Below, piece by piece: positions 50,601-60,200 of a stretch of DNA of 64,000 bases. The translations under genes were made by a program, and so were the position numbers. The notes below the pieces were generated by a model. The model was not told where the DNA came from. It did no database searches and worked only from the letters and a program-made list of their open reading frames with translations. The stretch spans positions 10,311,594 to 10,375,593 of the forward strand of contig CM075184.1 in NCBI GenBank assembly GCA_037577475.1. The letters run 5' to 3'. Every line of letters starts with the position of its first letter. Position 1 is the stretch's first letter. The DNA is from Chaunax sp. Z400. Its lineage: Eukaryota; Chordata; Actinopteri; Lophiiformes; Chaunacidae.

Positions 50601-51299
50601 AAATACTAGAAGGGTCTGGCCTGATGTAGCTGGCACCGTCTAGAAGAAGACGACTATTGAAATAATGCACAAATGTAATCAGTGTCTCACAGTAAAGCCC
50701 ATTTCTTTCTTCTTAGTCCCATTCTGGGCGTGGCATTCATTCATTACATTCTGTAATACACTACGCTCTCCATTGGTTAGAGACAGGCAAAGGATTTGCA
50801 CTCTATATTAATAGTTCCCATTAAATTTAATGAAGCAACGTTTCAATCTCACACAGGTCTTTGTCAGGCAAACAATGAGTAACAGCACAAAGAGCTTTGC
50901 CAGCTCCACAGAGGTGCCCTCCTTCTTTAGCTCCAGTCATAGTAAACACACTGGACCTCTGTATTGTTACATGTATAGTGCTTAAAATGTTATTTATAGT
51001 GTAATATTTGAATGAGAAACTCTTGAATCCATTGTGTCAAAAATGCTCTGAGATGGCCTCTAGTGTTTGCTGCCTTGTCTTCTCATCAGATTTAATGTGG
51101 AGGACCCCTGACATTGTTTTTGTTCATGGAACAGTGATTAAGCTTGAAATTCTAAAACACAGCACAGAACTGCTCTTACCGGAGTTGGGATCTATGGAGA
51201 AATATGGTTGTCCCTCCAGTATGCTGTAGACAAGTTTAGCACTGTTCCCATACACGGGATCATCAGCATCTGTTGCTGTTACCCGGGTAACTGGGGTAC
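18011..51299 (-). CDS. cdh8: Cadherin-8 (type II classical cadherin), nine 3' coding exons, partial gene
   Basis: A calcium-dependent cell-cell adhesion receptor of the plasma membrane. It pairs through its EC domains and binds p120 and beta-catenin inside the cell. Seen: nine minus-strand exons joined by canonical GT/AG introns in consistent phase, giving about 614 residues: EC2, EC3, EC4, EC5, a transmembrane helix and a full tail. EC linkers show the Ca-binding motifs DINDNPPKF, DDSDEPPVF and DINDNAPEF. The C-terminus ends LGELYSVGESDRET, which from memory matches cadherin-8 (ending GESDKET) and differs from cadherin-11. Signal peptide, prodomain and EC1 exons were not found up to the right edge, so they lie beyond 64000. 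Introns are 6719, 242, 7669, 8663, 3136, 725, 4105 and 183 bp. Another type II cadherin is the only reasonable alternative. Confidence 0.92.
18688..18939 (-). CDS. cdh8: cdh8 coding exon 11 (EC5 end and transmembrane helix)
   Basis: This 252-nt exon, the exact family length, follows acceptor TCTCTGACAG. It encodes NSISVLAKHDTFRRQKQEMY, then the membrane-proximal part of EC5 with its cysteine cluster (VCGCSKDGIVQSCNVEAY). Most of the transmembrane helix follows (LPIGLSMGALIAILACIILL). It ends with one base (G) before donor GTGAGG; with TA of the last exon this makes valine inside the helix. The intron splitting the helix is only 183 bp. Confidence 0.95.
20140..20176. repeat. (TC)n(TA)n compound microsatellite
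   Basis: A short TC run followed by TA repeats interrupted by CTG, in intron 10. Confidence 0.9.
20533..20750 (+). repeat. SINE fragment, same family (intron 10)
   Basis: The segment shows TTAATGGTTAGCACTGTCAC, the box-B-like ATCAGATCAGATCCCAG, TGTGGGGTTGACATGC and GTTTGTGTGGGTTTG in the family order, then decays. It lies immediately upstream of the LINE 3' tail in intron 10. Confidence 0.65.
20760..21470 (-). mobile_element. LINE 3' fragment (ORF2 C-terminus and tail), frameshifted
   Basis: On the minus strand the C-terminal region of a non-LTR retrotransposon ORF2 can be read: SQANKTVLKPIMSLHKQALK and VFDRKSRRHHHCDILVKSK, then after a one-base frameshift near 21285, GDCSVPKCSSTLAQSAFSHR, WNKLPVNLK and FSHEVKKWILSNQSCQH. 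The 3' UTR contains GGTCCCTGATGTAAATAAAC and ends in short AAACT tandem repeats at 20760-20775, as in CR1/L2-like LINEs. It is truncated on the 5' side and inactive. Confidence 0.75.
23045..23162 (-). CDS. cdh8: cdh8 coding exon 10 (EC5)
   Basis: This 118-nt exon starts in phase 0 at GTG after acceptor TTTCAACGCAG. It encodes VIQTVSAVDKDDPIQGHYF and then LVPEMLNNPNFTIKNNQ, with an N-glycosylation sequon (NFT). It ends with one base (G) before donor GTGAGT. The G joins AC of exon 11 to give aspartate, restoring the family motif NxDNSxSxLAKH. If the donor is not used, the frame runs only two codons into the intron (GE) before a stop, which would give a secreted molecule cut within EC5. Confidence 0.93.
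23163..23887 (-). other. cdh8 intron 9
   Basis: A 725-bp intron without a recognised repeat. A purine-rich stretch lies at 23810-23870, close to the exon 9 donor. Confidence 0.85.
23888..24009 (-). CDS. cdh8: cdh8 coding exon 9 (EC4-EC5 junction)
   Basis: This 122-nt exon follows acceptor ATATTAG and ends on a full CAG codon before donor GTAAGG. It encodes NHSQISRAIVAIRVMD with an N-glycosylation sequon (NHS), then the EC4-EC5 calcium linker DINDNAPEF, then TEYEAFLCENGKPGQ. That last stretch holds the first of the conserved EC5 cysteines. Length and phases match the type II standard. A neighbouring purine-rich tract at 23810-23870 lies in intron 9, just 3' of the donor, and is not coding. 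Confidence 0.94.
24010..27145 (-). other. cdh8 intron 8
   Basis: A 3136-bp intron. It contains the piggyBac-type element A (25183-25810). Otherwise nothing recognised. Confidence 0.85.
25183..25810 (+). mobile_element. Non-autonomous piggyBac-type TTAA element A (intron 8)
   Basis: The element is bounded by TTAA at 25183-25186 and 25807-25810. The right terminus read inward is CCCTCCTGTTGTGTTTT; the left is CTCTGTTGTGTTTT, which has lost a few bases. Subterminal GGTCAAATCTGACTG (left) and, read inward from the right end, GGTGTTCCCGGTCAAAAATG resemble the subterminal motif of the coding element at 62856. Inside are a TATA-like TATATAAAG at 25528-25536 and an ATGGCCAAG start 51 bp downstream (25579), with a stop at the fourth codon. 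It aligns over most of its length with the element at 39750-40215. No transposase coding remains. It lies in cdh8 intron 8. Confidence 0.8.
27146..27282 (-). CDS. cdh8: cdh8 coding exon 8 (EC4)
   Basis: This 137-nt exon follows acceptor TGTCTTTACAG. Its first base completes the split arginine codon from exon 7. It encodes the middle of EC4: IDRHTDLERQFNINVDDGK, the LDRE motif found in each EC domain (ALDRETDMW), and HNITVTATEV, which contains an N-glycosylation sequon (NIT). It ends with one base (A) before donor GTAAGT. That A joins GA of exon 9 to give arginine. Size and phase equal the family plan. Confidence 0.94.
28532..28552. repeat. (GA)n microsatellite
   Basis: Ten GA units in intron 7, next to a wider purine-rich stretch to 28600. 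Confidence 0.93.
29079..29104. repeat. (GT)n microsatellite
   Basis: A GT run of 13 units in intron 7. Confidence 0.97.
29616..29653. repeat. (AAT)n microsatellite
   Basis: About 12 AAT trinucleotide units in intron 7. Confidence 0.97.
33004..33060 (+). repeat. hAT-type terminal repeat, solo end (intron 7)
   Basis: CAGGGGTTCCCAAAGTGGGG is a typical hAT terminal inverted repeat. I could not find its partner (GGGAACCCCTG) downstream, so only one end, or a heavily decayed element, is present. ATCTACAG just before it could be an 8-bp target duplication. Confidence 0.5.
35946..36193 (-). CDS. cdh8: cdh8 coding exon 7 (EC3 end, EC4 start)
   Basis: This 248-nt exon starts in phase 0 at a proline codon after acceptor CCCTGAACAG and ends with two bases (AG) before donor GTAAAA. 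It encodes PLDYESKRAYTLKVEATN, the conserved GGPFKDTATVKIVVDD, the EC3-EC4 linker DDSDEPPVF, and the EC4 opening LLEVNENAPINTVIG with ARDPDSTG. It is six bases shorter than the 254 nt I recall for human CDH8. The missing two codons fall in the loop between TNIRSEP and GGPFKD, a flexible EC3 loop. The frame is kept. Confidence 0.93.
36491..36546. repeat. Miniature Tc1-type inverted repeat (intron 6)
   Basis: ACCAGTCAAAAGTTTGGACA and, about 15 bp later, its imperfect inverse GTCTGAACTTTTGACTGGT. The sequence is the known terminus of a fish Tc1 family; here the two ends are almost back to back. Confidence 0.65.
38644..38682. repeat. (GA)n microsatellite
   Basis: A nearly perfect GA tract with two GGGA interruptions at its left end, in intron 6. 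It is a pyrimidine (CT) tract on the cdh8 strand. Confidence 0.95.
39750..40215 (+). mobile_element. Non-autonomous piggyBac-type TTAA element B (intron 6)
   Basis: The element runs from TTAA 39750-39753 to TTAA 40212-40215. Terminal sequences are CCCTTCTGTTGT on the left and CCCTCCTGTAGTTTGGTG reading inward from the right. It shares with element A the blocks GTTCCATGACTTT, TTTTATTGAACTTGT, GTCATTAGAAACGCCCCTTT, the TATATAAAG box (40004-40012) and ATGGCCAAG (40055) at the same 51-bp spacing and with the same early stop. It also keeps an internal CCCGGTCAAAAATGACC near 39940. At 466 bp it is a shorter sibling of A, and the two clearly descend from one parent. Confidence 0.8.
42001..42175 (+). 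repeat. tRNA-like SINE fragment (intron 6)
   Basis: The head GGTTAGAGATTCAGGTTCTG then TAACAGG resembles a tRNA-derived SINE promoter. The tail TTCCCTTGAGCAAGGCAATT then AACC is a phrase typical of another teleost SINE family. Confidence 0.55.
42870..43405. repeat. CCTCCACCAAGGAGG dispersed element (intron 6)
   Basis: It begins ACCTCCACCAAGGAGGTAAT and ends, inverted, with CCTTGGTGGAGATTTGAACT then CTCTGAGGTC. Inside are TGGTTTGTTTGTCTGTGTG and GGATCCGGATAAAG-like phrases. It matches in layout an abundant fish repeat with these ends and no known protein. Confidence 0.6.
43863..44050 (-). CDS. cdh8: cdh8 coding exon 6 (EC3)
   Basis: This 188-nt exon has acceptor TCCTCCCCAG and donor GTAAGA. 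It encodes the first two thirds of EC3: the opening strand LYEFVIPEDLPIG, then VKANDRDIGENSKSTYGI with its Ca-binding NDRD motif, and closes at GILRLKK. It ends on a complete lysine codon, so the following exon starts in phase 0. The size matches the 188-nt family standard. The human protein also has a VPED motif and an ANDxDIGEN motif at this place, which supports cadherin-8 or a close type II relative. Confidence 0.94.
44293..44460 (-). CDS. cdh8: cdh8 coding exon 5 (rest of EC2)
   Basis: This 168-nt exon has acceptor CCACCTCCAG and donor GTGAGT. It completes EC2 with the cadherin signature around DREMREEYLVVIQAKDMGG and the loop GGHMGGLSGTTTVTVTL. It ends in the EC2-EC3 linker MDINDNPPKF, whose DxNDN residues bind calcium. 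The final A joins GT of the next exon to give serine (KFSKS). The length equals the family standard. Only 242 bp of intron separates it from the next exon, the second-shortest intron of the gene in the window. Confidence 0.94.
46195..46330. repeat. Dispersed fish repeat fragment (intron 4)
   Basis: GATGTCTATGGGTTGTGTGT then TCCAACGGTTTGGGCCATAA and TAACAAAAAGCTGC resembles a common teleost repeat phrase. The element's ends are unclear. Confidence 0.4.
47643..48177 (+). mobile_element. Third, diverged TTAA-type MITE (intron 4)
   Basis: The left end TCAACCCTCATGTTGTC and the right end, read inward, TTAACATTCCCCTTGTCC followed by GATGGTCAAA, are imperfect inverted repeats of a terminal type common in fish (CCCTCATGTTGTC then GGGTCAAA). 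An internal GAGGGTCAATTTTGATCC at about 47840 fits the same family. It contains no gene. It is probably piggyBac-related but of a different subfamily from A and B; the left TTAA has mutated. Confidence 0.5.
49440..49592 (+). mobile_element. LINE 3' tail fragment with (TATCT)n-like end (intron 4)
   Basis: The sequence ATTTCCCCACTGTGGGACTA then ATAAAGGGATATC, followed by repeated TTATC units, is the typical 3' terminus of a fish LINE that ends in short tandem repeats. No coding part remains. Confidence 0.65.
51180..51299 (-). CDS. cdh8: cdh8 coding exon 4 (start of EC2)
   Basis: This 120-nt exon begins with the last two bases of a split glycine codon after acceptor CCCCACAG. It ends with one base (G) before donor GTAAGAG. 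It encodes the first part of EC2, including the Ca-binding stretch VTATDADDPVYG and the strand NSAKLVYSILEGQPYFS. The size equals the usual 120-nt fourth exon of type II cadherins. The trailing G joins CG of the next exon to give alanine. It is the most 5' cadherin exon visible here; the exon for EC1 was looked for between 51300 and 64000 and not seen. Confidence 0.93.
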
Positions 51300-54200
51300 C
51301 TGTGGGGCAGAAAGACAGATTTATGAACTATAACTCTATAGGCAATCATTGTGACATAGCTGTGAACTAACATTCAGCACCGAGCCAATCAAAATGAGAC
51401 CATTGAAGCCTCTGTGGGGTTGATTTGGTCACAGATATGCTTGATAGTTGCAACCCATGCTGAAAAATCAGCATCGTACATTTGAGCAGTTTTTTATCTG
51501 TATATTTTTTTAACATTTACTTTAACACAGATTTTCTATATATTAAAAGATGGAGCACCCTCTCTTCCTAGTATCCCAAAATAATGATACTACAGTATGC
51601 TATAGAAAAGTAGTCCCAAATATTACTAGTTCTCTGTGTTTGAACCTGCTACCTGAACAGTTTCAACCACTGCCAGTCAGCTACTAAGCTGTACACAGGT
51701 GACAGCTCAGTGAAATACAAAGGTAAAAAAAACAACATTATATACATATATAAATTTAATGTGAGACAAATTTGAGAGATCCTTCATTGCTTTTCCAATT
51801 TTTTTTTCTCACTAACCTCCCTTCAGCGGCAAAAAATAAATAATTCAATAACCTTCCTCCTTTTTTTTACTCCCATAGCAATTTGTGCAATTTCCCAAAA
51901 AACAATGGAATAATAAAAACAATTGGTGCTTGAGTCTTTATTTAGTGAGAGATAAAAAAAATAAATAAAAAAAAACAACCTAAGATATCTGAACAAGCAT
52001 ACGTAACCACAAATAAACTTATATTGTGCCGCCACATGCCCTTAATCCCCTTAATCTTCCAGTGGTGTGTTTACAGTTCTGGCGTCAAAGTGTCAATTAC
52101 TGGAGGCAAATGTGACATGACTTCAGATGAAATGTGCTATAATGAGTGTTTGGCCCAACTGAGCAAACCAGTTATGTCAGGGTTGATTAGTCATTTAGCC
52201 TCTTGTAATGTTAGCTTCTGCTGGACATGTTAGCTAGTGTGCAAATCAAAATGACAGTGATGGATGTGCCACATGCTTATTGTAACACAGCAGGGAAAGA
52301 GTGTTGCCATTATAATATAATACTTCCATATGATTTTCTCTCAACTGCTGGTCCTCAAGAAATGCAGACCTCTAATACACACAAACATTATGTAACATCA
52401 CTTAAAAACACGTTAAGTGTCACTTAACACTTAAAGATTATAAAATAATATATTGATGATGACTTTATGGTTTTGAGCCTAAAAGCAAACTTCAAACCTA
52501 AGACATAAAGAAAACACTCCAGCTTCTAAGAAGAGTTTTCTCAATTAAATGTTTGACTGGATTAACTGTTTGGCACATGTGGTCTAAATAATAATGGAGA
52601 TATCAAACACACTTAATTAGCCTTTAATTTCACAGTGACAACACGGCATGTAGCAGAAATATGGTTCTTCTTTTCATTCGTCTTCTACCAGCTATATGCG
52701 CCTTGGAGAAAATGTATGTGAAGACTTTCATCAATGCACTCCGCTAAATGCTGAAGGCTAATCAGGAAACAGATTAGTGAAAATTCAATCCACCATTCAG
52801 GGATGTTTTACACTATATCTGGAGAAAAGCACTGAATGCAAAGACAATATTAAAGTAATTAAACTCATTCATTATAATTCACAGTGACCTGGCTCCTCAT
52901 CCGTCTTAGAGTGAGGGAGTATGTGTGAGAGGGAGAGAGGAAGAAGGAGAGAAAAGGAGATGACATGCTGACAGTGAGCAGCACACTGGCAGGAAGCTAC
53001 AGATGGTGTGCTAATTGTTTCTGTGAAAGATGTTGAGAGGTGTTCTGACAATTAAGAGAGACGTCCCTCGGCACAGGTCCTGCCACCGGTATCAAAGTCT
53101 GTCCACTGCAGACATGGAGGCTCGTCTTAAGTATGAGCTCTGGCTTTGACTTTGCAATTCAGAGTTTTCAGTCTTGAATTCGAATACGAAAAAAAAAAAA
53201 AAAAGGTCAGACGTGTTAGAACGATACAGACCTTGCAAAGTGTGCAGTAACTATACGCAAATCAGACATCTGTATTCTGTTGGCACTTTGTCTTTTACTC
53301 CCTCTGCAAGAACTGAAATAACCCTGAACCGAAAAAGAAAAAAGAAAAAAGAAAAAAAAATCGCTTGGATTTTTCTATGTTGGTCAGTAAGGGATAATGC
53401 CCTACAAGGCGTCCATTACCAGGATTTAATGGACGATGCCAAGGCAACCGTCCTCCGCTGTGCGCTGGATGGTTGCCTCTGCAGAGTCCATTAATTCCTG
53501 ATTATGGACACCTCAAAGGACATTATCCTGCTTATACCATGGTCACTTACCAAAGAAAAAAGTGAAGAACATTCATTTATATTTCATGTGTTTGCAACAA
53601 AATTTAAAGTTTTTTCACATAATTCCACTTGCATAGTAAAAACTGAGGGTTTGACTAATACCTGGAACAACCATTACCATCCCATGGGCTTACTTTGCAA
53701 TGGAAATATTCAGTGCTCATCTTAGATATGACTTGGCAACAGGATATATTTCTAGTCCACTCACCTAACAGAACCATTTGGTTCGGTCATTAGCCAGAAA
53801 GCTAATGTTATGCTAGCAAGATTAAAAGTCACTAACACTGTGTATGATTGACAAACTGTAACTAGAAAGCATTCAGAGAACACATACCTCCACCATTACC
53901 ATTTGACACTATTCAACTGTTGTATAGCACCCTGGGCATAGCACACACAATGTGACGTTTTCACAATGATGTTGCTTCACTTGGATCTGCCTCCTGCCAT
54001 ATTTAGTAATCTACTCATCATAGCATTCAGAATCATGTTTATCATCAGCTGAGTTTGAGTTATCAAAAAAAAAGACTTTCCATAATACTGGAAATCCATT
54101 TGAATGACTCTGAATCTGCATAAATTCACCTACAGTACATGTTTGTGGCAGTGCCATGTCTCTATCCCTCTGCATCACCGATCTGTGTCCCAATACATAT

Positions 54201-57200
54201 TGCCCCCTCCAAATATATATTTTAATCTCCCAAACCCACATTATGATCCATATCTTGATCCATTTGCATAAAGTGTTGGAACATCATGAGTTTTCCATGC
54301 TGGGTTTTCATTTTTCATCTTCATTTTGATCGACTTGTTATTGTATTTTCATCACATTGTGAAAATGTTACATAAAAGGCTCTGTCTCGCAAAAAGAAAG
54401 TGAAAAACTGATCCAGAATCTGCATCCGTTCTCAGGTCATCTCAAGTCATTCATTAAAATCTGTTGAGAAATCTTTGAGATATCATGCATATAAACAGAC
54501 AAGCATCAAACAAACTCAAGAGGCCTTGTGAACTGCTGCCCAAAGCCTGACGTAGCAAGCTGGATAGTAAATGGGATGTGACACTCGATGCTTGCCTATG
54601 TGAAAGCCTACAACGGTTCAGAGGGGCTGTGAAGGCTGCTTGTAGCCTCTGTTTGTTGCCATCCTGTGGTAAGGATGAGGCACTGTGGATGTTCTGATTT
54701 GTTTTCAATTAACTTATTTCTAATGGTGAGGTGTAGCCAGTTAAGTTCACCCAGACTATGGTATAAACTATGATGTAATACTTTCAAAGGTTCCCTTCCA
54801 GTGTAGAACTTGTGCAGCTGGTGTCCTTGTAATGTTTTGGGCCCTGTGCTCCAGACAGCCTGAGCCTGCTACCGGACCAATGTGCTGCACAGTTCATCTA
54901 ACCTGCAAGACATTCGTAAGGAGCTCTGGGAGTACATATTTTTATCTCCAAACCAAACCACTCCAGGATAACCGATGCTGAAAGGGCATTTCGTAAAAAG
55001 CGCTGCACAGAAGATGTTTTTCAGATCGATTTGGTGCAGTTTTTGAACTAATCTTTGTCTTTCTGATGTCAGTTACACGTGTCAAGCATTGATTTATAGT
55101 CACCGCCGCGTTTGTGGTCTTGTTACAGCAAAACAAAGCAAAAGCCACCTTTGCACTCTAACTGGAAGAGCAGTTTCACAAGTGCAGCCCAATTATTTCA
55201 CATTGAGAGAGCCGCAAGTGGTCCTCTGAGACAGATGTGTTCTAGTAATTCATAGTCTTATGATGACCCATGCTGTTGTGTTGCCCAAGCATACCTTGTA
55301 AATTTCACACAGTTCACATAGTTACACCCCATGCCTTTTGCAGTGTTTAGATCACAGCGGATTAATGAGCTCTCTCTCTTTCTGTGCTCCTGCTTGCTGC
55401 GCAAACACTAGCAAAAAGAACAGCATGCTATAACTTGATGTCAGCAGCTGATAGACTTGAAATTGTCTCTAATCCACTGAACTGCCATTCAGGTCACTTG
55501 ATCTCAATTTACGTGGAATAAATAGTGATGATGATATTCCACTTATCACATTTCATTAGCTATTAATACTGAATGTCATTCCATTGACTGTTCTCACCAC
55601 AAGCTGTGTGTGGTTGAAAATATCACATTACTTACATTCAGTCTACACACCATATAGGATGACACCTCAGTATAATGTTATCCATGTGTAATAATCACAG
55701 CTATGACTAAAAACCTGGCATTGTGCGGAAAATCCACAGAAATATGTGAGATAAGTAAATAAAATATCAAATAAATTGACTGACAGAATGAAGGGAAACA
55801 AAATTATATGATTAATTTTCCAGATATGTGTAATAGTATAAATTGTGCATGCACGCAATAATGCTGGGAAACACATTATCCATTATGCCATAGCTGTTTG
55901 CCAATTGTCAAACCACTAAAATGAGAGACAGCTAAGGAAATTGCACCTCATTTTTTCACATCCAGAGCCTTATCTCCCGTAAAGTTAAATTACTACTACT
56001 ACAGAGGGAGAAAGCAGTCATCTACACATCCCTAATTATGAAAAATGCCTACGTACTTTGAAAAGGTGTCTGACTAATGCAAACACATTTTTTTTATTCT
56101 GTTACACTATGGATTGAAGTGGGGGAAGTAGAGGGTAGGAAAAATCTTCATAAAAACAGTGGAACCGGTGAAGCATGAAATAGCTCCCTCTTTCTTTCCC
56201 TCCCACAGGGGTAAAATGCTCCTCACCACCCCTGATAAAAAAATGAGGGATTAGGAAAGCCACTGTTTTGGTCCTGTTTCAAATCAGCGCAGATTAGCTC
56301 TTCCTTCCCCTTGATAATGCACAGAAATTTCAGGGACACTGCAGAAATGAATCCAGCTGTAGGCTAGGCAGTGGGCACAGAAACTCGATTGTAGGAGGAA
56401 TATTGTCTGTGGCTTTTATTTGAAGCCTGTAGCATTGTGGTGATTACAATAACAGCAACACAACACCTATAAACTTCCAGGGATGAACAAGATGAATGGT
56501 TGCTAAAAACAAAAATGGTTCAGGCAGGAATTAGGCATGAAAAAAGCAAAATGGAAAATGTTTACCCAGAATGCAGCTGATGTTATGTGTAATCTACTGC
56601 TTTGGCATCTTATTTGCCTTAAAAGTATTGCTTACAAACCATGCTTGGTCAGACCTGTCAGTGATGTGCAAGTAAGTGAAATCAAGCCTTTCCCTGTCTA
56701 AATTGATTAGTCTCACTTTCTCCTGCTGTTTAGCAGAGGCCCAGACACTGAAAGATTGCATACAACCTCGCCATGGCAAAGCAAATCTCCCTCTGTTGGT
56801 TTGGGCAATATCCCACAGTAACACGCTTTAACATCCATTCATGGTTGTTTTCCCATGCCAAGTGTAATCTCATTAATCACGTCCTGAAGTTCTCAGGATT
56901 TTAATACCATGCTAGTAATTTAAAGACACATCATTTCAGAAGGATGCCATTATTGTTTATGTGATATTTACTTCAAATTTACAGCTGTTTTTTGTTTTGT
57001 TTTGTTTTGTTTTGGTGAAAGGCCAGTGTTTGCCAGAATAAAGACATGGGGGTCCAGCCTCCTGTTTTATCAACTGAAAGAAATAATAGGGCACACACTT
57101 CCTATTTACTCTGCACACTGGCTCAGTGATAGGAAATCAATAGGGATCTTCCTTGAACCAGAGGGGATAAATTGGGGGATGCAGCCCGATGTGACACACA

Positions 57201-60200
57201 ATGGGTGCAGAAGGACATCGCAGCTTATTTCTCAAACACATTATCTTACAACACAGCTTCATCTGTATAGCCTGCGTATTTCCTTAGAAGTATTGCAAAG
57301 ATAATCAAACAGTGGAAGGTCATAAAGATGTTGCTTTGAGCCATCACAAGCTGCTGCAGACTCTTCCTGTACACTGCAGGGTAGCAGGAAAGGAAATAGA
57401 TTTAAAGAAGCATAACACTTGGCAACAGCTTTGTCTACAAAAGGAGATTTTTCACAGATAATTTTGTCAGTTGAAATGTTCATTTACACCAGGAAATGTA
57501 ATAAAATATGCTTATTATTAATGAAAATAATGTGTTTTCTCTGGAACTTGTTTGGAAGGATAACCCCTCTCACAGTGTTTGTTCAATTCAGAACTGGTGA
57601 GCCATTACTCCGCCTCATCTTTATCTATAAGACATAATAGGGTTTATTTTTGTTTATCTTATACCAGCTAGAGAGTTAGTGATGGCAACAAATCTAAAGT
57701 AACACACTCTGTGACTGTTTTGTTTGGTGTAAAATAAAGATGGCATAGAGAAAGGCCTTTGTTGTGGTGGTTTTGCATGAAAAAAAGGGTTGATGTGTGA
57801 TTGGCTCTTCCACAGTTAAGTGTCTTGAAAAATTGGATGGAATAAAACTTTTGTACATAATATTTCAGGATTTCAGGAGAGACTACTGGTTGAAGCAAAT
57901 ACAAATGTTTATTACATCAAATGATATGATAATAAGTATGTTGGGAAGTCTTTGGTGTCAGAAAGTCTTTGGTGCTTAGACTATTCAGGGAGATTAAGAT
58001 TGAAGGGCATCCTTCCTGTCCTGGGTAGCAGCAAGATATATACCCCCCCGTGGAGTCCAGACACTGGTGGTGGTGGCTGGTGAAGTTGGTGGATCTTTGA
58101 AGACTGGGCAGTAATTGGGAGGTTGAGGGTTCACAAAACGGCAGAAGAGAGTCATATTTAAAAAGACAGCAGCAAGATGATAGGCTGACAATGAAGGTGT
58201 GTCACTGTGCTGTTGGATATATGTGACCAGCTGGTGAGAACAGCTGATAACAATTGATGGCCCGGACCATGATGCAGGAAAATAAGACTGAGCATGCATA
58301 GGGGGGTGAATAATGGAGTAGCATGAGAAATAAAGTATAGCCTAATTGTGCAAAGATTTAGGCTACAGCTTCATTTTTCAAGATTAACGATTTCAAGATG
58401 TTTATTGTCACGCCGGTAATACAATCGTGTGCAGAGTAAGTTAAGTAAAGACATAACAGCAACAATAATAAGATAAATATACAGTAAGAGAATAAAATGC
58501 GTATTTAGTAAGAATAAAAATACTCTGTACCAATAGTTTATTGCACTTGTGTGAGAGAGAGTGTGATTGTATGTATTATACCGTGCAACACACTGCATTT
58601 AACAGATCTATTATTATATGGTTTTCATTATACTGTAATGTTTGTATGGACAGAGGTTTATTTTCTAGTTGATCTAAGAAGAAAATGAGCTGCTTGCTTC
58701 CACCATCGTCGAGAATGCCCCCTCAGCATGCTTAGCACAAGTCAGCAAGCTGCACCACAGGGAAGCACTCTCAGCTCAAGTACAGTCATACCTATAATAA
58801 CTCCAAAAAAATGTGTCATTCCATTCCATTTACAGGAATGCTACACTTCTCCAGATCCCTAAATCCAGCAAGCATGGCGACTGTGTAACATCTCAGCTCT
58901 GCTCGGTTCAGACCAGCTCAGAGGTGTGAAGGGTAGAAGACAGGGGGCATTCATATGTATGCAGGCACCGAGCCATAGAGGAGGGATATCACTGATGCAT
59001 GGGGAGAGCTGTGGGCTGCATGAGGCGCGGGGCTAACAGTGCCCTGCTGTGAGTCCTACCCGGGTAAAACAATACTGTTTATGTCTGACTGGCTTTACAC
59101 TGCATGGGGCAAAAAGAGAGAGAGAAGCACAGGGTTAAACAGACAGAGGGTATGGGGGCAATAGTGCGCATAAGAATGCAAAATGTTTGTTGGTTTATGT
59201 TTTAAGGTTCCACAAAGCAAATATTAGTAATATCTAATATTATAGTGTCCTTGAAAACATCACCACCCCCCTTAGGTAAATGTGTAGAACTGTTAGTCAA
59301 CACAAAATCTCAACCTTAAATGATTAGTTTGAATAATGTGCAAAACAATATGTCTTTTTGAACTGATTTATTCCTAAAAGGTCACGTCATGGTCCAGGTA
59401 CCGTTGCCATGTCATCAGACAGACTACGACAGCTTGATACCCAATAAGCCACCAATGTAATGTTCATCCTATTGCTTCCCCACCTTTTTATTCCTTTGTT
59501 GCCCCAGGCAACATTTCTAAATCTAACTGGTATTATAATGTTTCAAGCACTTAATGTAAATTTGTCATTTGTTGTTTACTATCAGCAAAAAGACACTTTG
59601 AAACGTGGAATGTGAAAAAGATGTCTGTTATTCAGAGATTTCAAACCTCTGAATGGCCAATCAGACAATTGATCAACGAAGCAATGTAATAAATTATCCC
59701 CTTTCATTTAAGATTACACAGCAGTTCTTCCGTCTGTTGCTACATAAATACTTCAACATTGTTAAATCTCAGGTCATCTACTCTGCTTTGTCTTGGCCCC
59801 TTGCTTCTCATGTAGGCACATAAGTTCCCTTTTGAGCCTTCCTGACACACAAAGCCAGTGTGGTTATGTTTAGGGACACAACTACTGGGTTAGGTTTAGG
59901 AAAAATTGGTGACATTGGGTTTAACACAAGACGTGAGTCCCAGACTCCTGGGTGAAGATCTTAACACTCATCCTGACCACCACCTCTCTTGTTGCTTTGT
60001 ACACGGCATCAGGTATAGATGCTCTCATTGTTCTCATCATCCTCATCATCTCTGTCATTGCTCTGATGATATTATATTGATGGGTTTTCAATTTAGTTAG
60101 TTTAAAGCGTGTATTGTGTGTATGATACGTTGAGGGATGTGACAAAAGAGTATCTAACACCCTGAGAATGAGACGGGCTGGAATATTTTTCAGGTCTTGG

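Larger units (their letters stand above)
44461..51179 (-). other. cdh8 intron 4
   Basis: A 6719-bp intron. It contains dispersed repeat fragments at 46195 and 49440, the TTAA-type MITE at 47643-48177, and a pair of related inverted segments at 48638 and 50823. No exon was seen. Confidence 0.85.

Noticed and set aside
57994..58299. 101-codon minus-strand frame
   Set aside because: No domain, signal or splice context. Composition looks like chance within an intron.
59881..59905. TTAGG-like repeats as an interstitial telomere
   Set aside because: Only two imperfect units, and they belong to a longer dispersed repeat phrase.
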